This document shows positions 58,664-64,000 of a stretch of 64,000 bases of DNA, piece by piece. Position 1 is the stretch's first letter; each line of letters begins with the position of its first letter. Both the position numbers and the translations under genes were made by a program. The notes under the pieces were generated by a model. It saw only the letters and a program-made list of their open reading frames with translations. It had not been told where the DNA came from and searched no databases. The stretch is from UBA2396 sp038042175 (GTDB lineage: Bacteria; Planctomycetota; Phycisphaerae; Phycisphaerales; UBA1924): contig CAYHQQ010000011.1 in assembly GCA_964358855.1 (NCBI GenBank), forward strand, positions 18,166-82,165, in the 5' to 3' direction.

Positions 58664-60135
58664 ATTGTGGTATGGGCTGCCATCAGTGCCCAGTACGACC
58701 CATCCGCGTACCCCGAAACCTCGCCGCCGGGAAGGCCTTTGGGCAGCGTCAGCTCTTCGTCAAGGATCTTGAGACCTAGCTCATTCTCCGCCCACGCCGC
58801 GATCGCGTGATTCTCCATCGGGTCGATGCTGCACGTTGAGTAGAGCAGCACGCCGTCGGACGCCAAGAGCCCCTTGGAGAACCGCACGATTTCCTTCTGA
58901 ATTCCGGCGAGCCGCGCCAGCTGATCGGGTCCCAGGCGATACTTCGCTTCCGACCTCCTTGCCAGCGTCCCGCTGTTGGAGCACGGCACGTCCGCCAGCA
59001 CCAGATTCGCCCCCCCCACTGCCGCAACCGCCGCGGAAAGCTCGTCCGCCCGCACCACCTTCACCTTGGGCAGATGCGCCGTCGCCGTCCGCAAGACGCC
59101 CACACGCCGCGAGTCTGTATCCGTCGCGATGATGTCCGCCTCGGGAAACTCCGCCGCGAGCTGCCTGGTCTTGGTCCCCTGGCCCGCGCACAGATCGACC
59201 ACAACTTTCGGCATCGACCCGCGTTTGGCCGCCGACTCCCGGGCGGCCTCAACCCCGCGGCTCGCGGCCGAGTCCTGCACCCACATCCCCTTGTCCGTCC
59301 CCAGAAACGCGCTGAGCACGCTCCGCTCGCCCCGCCACACCCGATGATCCAGCGAATCGTGGCGCGTCAGCGATGACGATTCGAGCGTCTCGCCCTTGGC
59401 GTGCTTGGTGAGCAGCACCGTCGGGGGCCTCACCAGACAGTGCAGCGCCAGCTTCGTCGCTGTCTCGGGTCCGTGCTGACGCGACCACTCGTTGAGGATC
59501 CCCAGCGGCACACCCGTCGCCGCCGCCAGCCGCTCCATCGCGTCCCCGCGAAAGACCGGCGCCGGAAGCTTGAGGCACCCGCCCGAGTCCAGCGGCATCT
59601 CGTCGTGCCCGCCTGTGTAATCCTGCTGGTACACGCTGGCCGCCGCGAGTTCGGCGATGCGCCTGGAGATCGCGTTGACCAGCCCCCCCACTCCTGCTCC
59701 TTTGGTGCCAGAGACCCAGGCCGCCCGCTTGGCCCACTCGACTGAGTGGTTGATCGCTGCGTGCGCCGGCACCTTGTCGAGCAGCAGCACCTGGGCCGCG
59801 GCGGACAAGAGGGCCGCGGATGCCGTCGTGGGCAACGGCTGCGTGGGCTTGTCGAGGCGTGAGCGAATGATCGTCATCAGCGTCGACCACCGGCGGATGG
59901 CGGCGTCATAGATCGCGTGTGCAAACGCGGCATCCCTGGCGTAAAGCCCACTCTCGTCCACGCCCTCGGGCGCGAAGTCGGGGAAGACCGCTGCCTGCTG
60001 TGAGAGCCTCAGGCACACGGCATCCCGCGCGGTGTCGGGCGTGCGGGGCACGGGCTGCTCGCCGATCTGGGGCCTTTGGGATGGTCGTGGCGAAGCCGAA
60101 TTCTTGGCGGGCCTCTGGCCCGGACGTGGTTGCAC
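58651..60135 (-). CDS. RsmB/NSUN-type RNA cytosine-5 methyltransferase
   Basis: 494 residues from GTG 60135. N-terminal NusB-like helical part (about 30-160: LRLSQQAAVFPDF, AHAIYDAAIRRWSTLMTII, ATSVYQQDY-like), then the SAM domain with VVDLCAGQGTKTRQLAAEFP, IIATDTDSRRVGVL, LVLADVPCSNSGTLARRSEAKYRL (quoted as DVPCSNSGTLARR; catalytic Cys) and LLYSTCSIDPMENHA (second Cys). Methylates C5 of a cytosine in rRNA or tRNA; 16S C967 is the RsmB target, but the exact target here is inferred. Ends within the inverted repeat at 58651. Confidence 0.88.
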   Translation of the reverse strand: MQPRPGQRPAKNSASPRPSQRPQIGEQPVPRTPDTARDAVCLRLSQQAAVFPDFAPEGVDESGLYARDAAFAHAIYDAAIRRWSTLMTIIRSRLDKPTQPLPTTASAALLSAAAQVLLLDKVPAHAAINHSVEWAKRAAWVSGTKGAGVGGLVNAISRRIAELAAASVYQQDYTGGHDEMPLDSGGCLKLPAPVFRGDAMERLAAATGVPLGILNEWSRQHGPETATKLALHCLVRPPTVLLTKHAKGETLESSSLTRHDSLDHRVWRGERSVLSAFLGTDKGMWVQDSAASRGVEAARESAAKRGSMPKVVVDLCAGQGTKTRQLAAEFPEADIIATDTDSRRVGVLRTATAHLPKVKVVRADELSAAVAAVGGANLVLADVPCSNSGTLARRSEAKYRLGPDQLARLAGIQKEIVRFSKGLLASDGVLLYSTCSIDPMENHAIAAWAENELGLKILDEELTLPKGLPGGEVSGYADGSYWALMAAHTTINEP

Positions 60136-60170
60136 GGGGGACTGTATCCAACGGGGCCCGGGCGCGATCC

Positions 60171-60341
60171 ACAGAGCCGCGAGCGTCAGCGAGCGACGTC
60201 ATCCGAGCACACCGACCAAGACTTCACTCGCTGACGCTCGTGGCTCTGTCGGGCAGACTCAGACTTCACTCGCTGACGCTCGTGGCTCTGTCGGGCAGAC
60301 CCAGACTTCACTCGCTGACGCTCGTGGCTCTGTCAGGCCAG
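60171..60341. repeat. Tandem 42-bp repeat array plus inverted single copy (dispersed CTCGCTGACGC family)
   Basis: Three head-to-tail copies begin at 60221, 60263 and 60305 with a period of exactly 42; the core is TTCACTCGCTGACGCTCGTG followed by GCTCTGTC. An inverted single copy (GAGCCGCGAGCGTCAGCGAG) lies at 60174-60193. The third copy runs into the last codons of the GH31 gene (stop at 60333). No spacers differ between copies, so this is not CRISPR. Confidence 0.88.
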
Positions 60342-62519
60342 CGTGACGATCTCCACGCCTCCGCGATCGCGAACCAATGTCGTCGCGTCGCCCTTCACTT
60401 CAAACGCCGACCTGCGATACTCGCCCCGCGTGTATCCGTACCCGTCTCCCGAGTCCTCGTACAGCGTCCCGCGAGCGACGCCCGCGTCATCCGGCGACGC
60501 CAGCAGCGTGATCGGGTCCATCGGCTTTTCGCCCGTGTGCAGCATCGCGGGCCCCAGGGCGATGGCCGCCCCGTGGCGCAGGTACATTCTGGGCAACCAG
60601 GGATCGCGTTCGCCATCCTTGGGCGCTCCAACACCTCGCTCCCCGATCTCAAACTCCCGCCACACGCCCTTGGGCATCGGGCTCGGCGACGCATCCAGAT
60701 CGCCCAGCGTGTCCAGCCCGCAGACCACCAGCACATCGCCCCCAAGCAAGAACGCGTTCTCCACCGACCGCAGCCTTACATCCGTCGGGTCCGCGAAGAA
60801 CGCCGGGCGACAGATCGGCATCCCCGTTCTGCTCGCCTCATCGAACAGCGTGTAGAGATACGGCAACAGCCGGTACCTCCTCACCAGCGCCCGTCGGCAC
60901 GTCTCCTCCACAATCGGTCCAAAGCTCCAGGGCTCATGATCCGGCATCGGCTTGCCGTCCCAGTCCTTGATCTTGTGCCCGCGAGCGAACGGCAGCAGTG
61001 CCCCCACGCCCATCCACACCGCGAACATCTCCGGCGTCGACGGATTGCCGAACCCGCCAATATCCGGCCCGCTGAAAGGCTGCCCCGAGAGCCCCAGATT
61101 CAGCACCATCGGAATCGACCACCGCAGATGCCGCCACTCCGCCTGGTTGTCCCCCGTCCACGTCGCCGCGTACCGGTGCCCGCCCAGGAAGTTCGCCCGC
61201 GTCAAAACAAACGGCCTCACATCCGGCTTGGCCGCCATGATCCCCTCGCGCGTCGCCCGCACCATCTCCATCCCGTAGATGTTGTGGTACCTCGCGTGCG
61301 AGCCCGGCCCGCCAAGCTCCTCGTCGGCCTCGTGAAAGTTGTCCGTCGGCATCGTCTTGTGCGGGCCATCAAACACTGCCGGCTCGTTCATGTCATTCCA
61401 GACGCCGTCGATTCCTGTCGCAACGTAATTCCGGTAAAGCCCGGCCCACCACTGCCTGGTCGACTTCTTCGTGAAATCCGGGAACGCGCACGCCCCGGGC
61501 CACACCCGTCCGTAATACTCATCCCCACCATCGCGCGGCGCCTCAACCCACTTGAGCCCCCAGTTGGCCGCCATCTCGTCGGAGATCGTGCTCGACACCC
61601 GCTCGTGGCTCTTGGCTCTCACAAACCGTCCCGAGGCCTTGCCTTCCTTGTACACCGCGTACTCGGGGTCCGCCGCCAGTCCCGGGTCGATCATCCACAC
61701 CGTCCGAAAGCCCATCGCGTGCAGATCCGTGTTGAGGCCCGCGGGATCGGGAAACTTGTCGGGGTCGAACGTGAAGCAGCGGAACCGCTCCATGTAGTCG
61801 ATGTCGAGCCAGATGACATCGCACGGGATCCGCCGCTCGCGAAACTCACGCGCCAGCCCCCGCACCCGGTCCGCCGGCTCGTAGCTCCATCGACACTGCT
61901 GATACCCAAGAGCCCAAAGGGGCGGCATCGGCATCGTCCCCGTCAAGACGCTCAGTCGCTGAACCACCTCCTGCGGGCTGGCCCCCTCGATCACCGTCAC
62001 CGCAGGCGAAGGACCATCGCAGCGGAACAGAATCGCCCGCGTGTCGCTCGACGCCAGATCAAGCTCGCACCGCCACGTCGTCTCGCAGATCACGCCAAAG
62101 GCCGTCCCGTCCGGGCGCACCGCCAGCACCCACGGATGGCTCTGGTACAGCGATCGGGTCTTGTCGTGATATCCAAACGCGTCGGTGTTCCAGCAGACCT
62201 TTCGCGTCCCGTTGCGAATCAACGCCCCGGCCTGCTCACCCGTCCCGTACAACGACGTCCCCGGCGCGATCTCCACCCGCACAATTCGCTCCCCCCCATG
62301 ATCCGTGAACGCCGGACGCACGGTCCAAGGCGTGGGCAGGGGCGACTGCGGCGTCGGCTGCTCAACAAACCCGGGGAACGGCGGCAAGGGCGCACTCGCC
62401 CACGCCGGGTCGCGAAACCGAGCGATCCCATCCCCAAACAACAGACCACGATGGTCGTAGCGCCACCGGGGCGGTAGTGACATCGCACCATTGCGGCTCT
62501 GGAGCGTCGCACGAGGCAT
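60333..62519 (-). CDS. Glycoside hydrolase family 31 alpha-glucosidase
   Basis: 728 residues from ATG 62519, with AAAGG upstream; TTG 62525 is possible. N-terminal galactose-mutarotase-like part (GTSLYGTGEQAGALIRNGT, quoted as LYGTGEQ), catalytic barrel with LGYQQCRWSYEP, IPCDVIWLDIDYMERFRCFTFD (quoted as DVIWLDIDYM), nucleophile Asp in GVWNDMNEPAVF, TWTGDNQAEWRHLR and acid region SGPDIGGFGN. Hydrolyses alpha-linked glucose or xylose; the substrate type cannot be told. No signal peptide, so cytoplasmic. Its 3' end overlaps the last copy of the 42-bp repeat. Confidence 0.94.
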   Translation of the reverse strand: MPRATLQSRNGAMSLPPRWRYDHRGLLFGDGIARFRDPAWASAPLPPFPGFVEQPTPQSPLPTPWTVRPAFTDHGGERIVRVEIAPGTSLYGTGEQAGALIRNGTRKVCWNTDAFGYHDKTRSLYQSHPWVLAVRPDGTAFGVICETTWRCELDLASSDTRAILFRCDGPSPAVTVIEGASPQEVVQRLSVLTGTMPMPPLWALGYQQCRWSYEPADRVRGLAREFRERRIPCDVIWLDIDYMERFRCFTFDPDKFPDPAGLNTDLHAMGFRTVWMIDPGLAADPEYAVYKEGKASGRFVRAKSHERVSSTISDEMAANWGLKWVEAPRDGGDEYYGRVWPGACAFPDFTKKSTRQWWAGLYRNYVATGIDGVWNDMNEPAVFDGPHKTMPTDNFHEADEELGGPGSHARYHNIYGMEMVRATREGIMAAKPDVRPFVLTRANFLGGHRYAATWTGDNQAEWRHLRWSIPMVLNLGLSGQPFSGPDIGGFGNPSTPEMFAVWMGVGALLPFARGHKIKDWDGKPMPDHEPWSFGPIVEETCRRALVRRYRLLPYLYTLFDEASRTGMPICRPAFFADPTDVRLRSVENAFLLGGDVLVVCGLDTLGDLDASPSPMPKGVWREFEIGERGVGAPKDGERDPWLPRMYLRHGAAIALGPAMLHTGEKPMDPITLLASPDDAGVARGTLYEDSGDGYGYTRGEYRRSAFEVKGDATTLVRDRGGVEIVTLA

Positions 62520-62629
62520 CGGCAACCTTTCGGAGCGGCAAGGCGCCGCGGCGGGGGGGGTCTGAGGCGTAACGCACTGAAACTACGAAGGATATCCTCC
62601 CAAGGACTCATTATCAGGAGTATCTCGCC

Positions 62630-63373
62630 ATGATGACACGACTTTGTCTCACCTCCGCCGCGATTTGCATGGTCTGCGCCCCCCTTGGCGGCTGCCTGAA
62701 CGGTTACGCAACGTTTCGGGGCACCAAGACCACCACCGTGGCCCACGTCGCCGGCTCGCCCCTGGACGTCAACACCGAGAACGGCTCCATCACCATCATC
62801 GTCGCCGCGCGGGGCGATGTCCAGATCGAGTCTCGCTTCGCGGCCACGACCGCCGAGCGACTCGCCGCCGCCAGCGTCGAGGCCGTCCGCAAGCCCGATG
62901 GAACCCTCTCGGTGCACGCCGTGTGGCCCGACGGCAAGGCCATCGGCAGCGAGGAGTGCGCGTTCACCATCACGCTCCCCGATGCCAAGGGTCTCACGCT
63001 CAAGACCTCCAACGGGTCGATCAAGTCCGGCACGACATCGGGCACCATGAACGCCCAGACGTCCAATGGCTCAGTCAGCATCCAGAACCATTCTGGAGAG
63101 GCCACGGTCCACACCTCTAACGGCAGCGTTGAGTTCGCCCTTGCCGACGACTCATCGGGGCCCGTCGGCATCCGGACTTCCAACGGTGCGGTCACGCTCG
63201 AGGTTGGCAAGGCGTTCACGGGCGCTCTCAGCGCCTCCACGAGCAATGGCAAGATTTCCTACGAGGGATTCGACACCGCCGCGAGCAACAACGCGCTCCA
63301 GGTCGGTGCTTCCACAACTCCCTCGAAAGTGAAGACCAGCAACGGCCGCGTCTCCATCCGTCGCCGGAACTGA
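62630..63373 (+). CDS. DUF4097-type beta-helix lipoprotein with TSNG repeats
   Basis: 247 residues from ATG 62630, with CAGGAG 8 bases upstream. Lipobox PLGGC at about residues 18-22. The mature part is a repeating strand pattern with TSNGS or T-NGS at steps of about 18-20 residues (NTENGSITI, KTSNGSIKS, QTSNGSVSI, HTSNGSVEF, RTSNGAVTL, STSNGKISY, KTSNGRVSI), as in DUF4097/DUF4098 adhesin-like beta-helix proteins. Probably periplasmic or surface anchored; function unknown. Divergent from the GH31 gene across a 110-base gap. Confidence 0.85.
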   Translation: MMTRLCLTSAAICMVCAPLGGCLNGYATFRGTKTTTVAHVAGSPLDVNTENGSITIIVAARGDVQIESRFAATTAERLAAASVEAVRKPDGTLSVHAVWPDGKAIGSEECAFTITLPDAKGLTLKTSNGSIKSGTTSGTMNAQTSNGSVSIQNHSGEATVHTSNGSVEFALADDSSGPVGIRTSNGAVTLEVGKAFTGALSASTSNGKISYEGFDTAASNNALQVGASTTPSKVKTSNGRVSIRRRN

Positions 63374-63386
63374 TCCGGCGAACGCT

Positions 63387-63695
63387 TCAGGATGGTCCTT
63401 CGCGCGGCTCCTTGGCGATGGCCGCCAGGATCGCCGCCGACAGTTCGGGCGGCATCTTGGGGGCCGCATCCCCGCACATCGATTCCTTGCTCAGGAGGAT
63501 CGTCGCGCGATAGGTGTCCATAAACGCCTGGCAGCTCCGGCACACGCCAAGATGAAGCTCAAACTCGGCCTTCACCGGCTCCGAGAGCTCCCCGTCGAGA
63601 TACGCCATGAGAAAGTCGGTCGTCTCGCGGCACGAAAGCGACTTGCGCCCCGAGAAGAGCCGGGCGTAGATGTACTTGCCGATCGCCACGATCAT
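63387..63695 (-). CDS. Zinc-finger anti-sigma factor
   Basis: 102 residues from ATG 63695, overlapping the upstream sigma stop by four bases. ZAS-type segment CRETTDFLMAYLDGELSEPV and the His-x3-Cys-x2-Cys motif HLGVCRSCQAF near residue 48. No transmembrane helix, so a soluble cytoplasmic anti-sigma. Another Cys (SMCGD) could take part in redox sensing. It is the partner of the ECF sigma at 63692-64000. Confidence 0.88.
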   Translation of the reverse strand: MIVAIGKYIYARLFSGRKSLSCRETTDFLMAYLDGELSEPVKAEFELHLGVCRSCQAFMDTYRATILLSKESMCGDAAPKMPPELSAAILAAIAKEPREGPS

Positions 63696-64000
63696 CGCCC
63701 GCCCCCCTTTTTCATCCGCTCATCGATCAGCTCGCGCAGGGCCAGTCGCGCCCGGTGCAGGCGGGTCTTCACGGCGTTTTCAGACACTTCGAGCAACGTG
63801 GCGGCCTCAAGGGTGTCGAGCCCTTCGATATCCCTCAGAACAAGCACCATTCGGTAGGCCTCGGGCAGTTCCTCGATCGCAGAACGCACGAGACCCCGGG
63901 TTTCCTCTCCCAGCAGTCCCCCCAACCCTCCCGCCCCCCCCACGCCGCCGATTCCTTCGATGCCGCCCGACCCGACTTCGTGCCATCGTTTCACCGAACC
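63692..64000 (-). CDS. ECF sigma factor (N-terminus off the window)
   Basis: The last 103 codons or so are visible; the start lies beyond 64000. Region 4 is clear: IEELPEAYRMVLVLRDIEGLDTLEAATLLEVS with NAVKTRLHRARLALRELID (quoted by MVLVLRDIEGL and VKTRLHRAR). A Gly-rich linker (GGIEGIGGVGGAGGLGGLLG) joins it to region 2, outside the window. Overlaps the anti-sigma start by four bases (ATGA). Confidence 0.88.
   Translation of the reverse strand, partial: GSVKRWHEVGSGGIEGIGGVGGAGGLGGLLGEETRGLVRSAIEELPEAYRMVLVLRDIEGLDTLEAATLLEVSENAVKTRLHRARLALRELIDERMKKGGGR

Noticed and set aside
60221..60341. Three regular repeats that might suggest a small CRISPR array
   Set aside because: The copies are directly head-to-tail with the same sequence throughout; there are no unique spacers and no cas genes.
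59919..62477. An 852-residue open frame on the plus strand opposite the RNA methyltransferase and GH31 genes
   Set aside because: Arg/Pro/His-rich composition without any domain; it is the mirror of two clear genes in high-GC DNA, and it spans the 42-bp repeats.

Overview
This is high-GC DNA with tightly packed genes, many 4-base ATGA/GTGA start-stop overlaps, an outer-membrane toolkit (LpxB, an OmpA/Pal-like lipoprotein, many lipobox proteins), CsrA and GTG/TTG starts. Together these suggest a bacterium of the Planctomycetota, probably Phycisphaerae. That placement is an inference from gene content and style, since no rRNA or marker phylogeny is available here. I see no tRNA, rRNA, CRISPR array or insertion sequence.

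Region 1 (1-24.4 kb) is an arsenosugar-type gene island. Its core is ArsM (7800-9050), a PiT-type phosphate transporter (9111-10265) and the radical-SAM enzyme ArsS (10287-11375). A divergent operon encodes an MTA-phosphorylase-like enzyme, a sigma-region-4-only protein and a PP2C-type phosphatase. Further parts are an AhpD-like protein with small partners (3.7-5.4 kb), a thiol-redox block (thioredoxin-like protein, DUF3179-peroxiredoxin fusion, small lipoprotein; 0-3.5 kb), and a four-gene operon (16.0-22.9 kb) with a TVP38-DUF547 fusion, a mercuric-reductase-like flavoprotein, a GT-C membrane glycosyltransferase and one protein joining three glycosyltransferase domains. An ECF sigma/anti-sigma pair closes the island. 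A 29-bp element, GGAATA-N16-YRTTMCC read in gene direction, precedes seven operons of the island, including the sigma gene itself, and looks like the promoter of that ECF sigma factor. A TetR cassette (11.4-15.9 kb: TetR, AhpD-like, tautomerase, Asp-nucleophile hydrolase, NTF2-like, SDR) sits inside the island with its own 20-bp operators and lacks the 29-bp element.

Region 2 (24.6-38.6 kb) is mixed: two unrecognised proteins, a signalling operon (outer-membrane barrel, CHASE4 histidine kinase, REC-GGDEF-EAL protein), an amidohydrolase, DinB and AraC/GyrI-like proteins, a VOC lipoprotein, an acetolactate-decarboxylase-like lipoprotein, a lipoprotein joining a tyrosine-phosphatase-like domain to a cytochrome c'-like heme end, another VOC-like protein and a CPBP membrane protease.

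Region 3 (38.7-64 kb) is largely housekeeping: an amidohydrolase, xseA/xseB, a prepilin peptidase, an OmpA/Pal-like lipoprotein with a clear terminator, csrA, a NifU-like protein, lpxB, gcvT, a LOG-family protein, citrate synthase, methyltransferases, GNAT, a protein with an S74 chaperone domain, a WbsX/GH99-like protein, hutH, an RsmB/NSUN-type RNA methyltransferase, a GH31 glucosidase, a DUF4097 lipoprotein and a second ECF sigma/zinc-finger anti-sigma pair cut by the window end. A dispersed repeat built on CTCGCTGACGCTC is scattered through this region, including a 3 x 42-bp tandem array at 60.2 kb.
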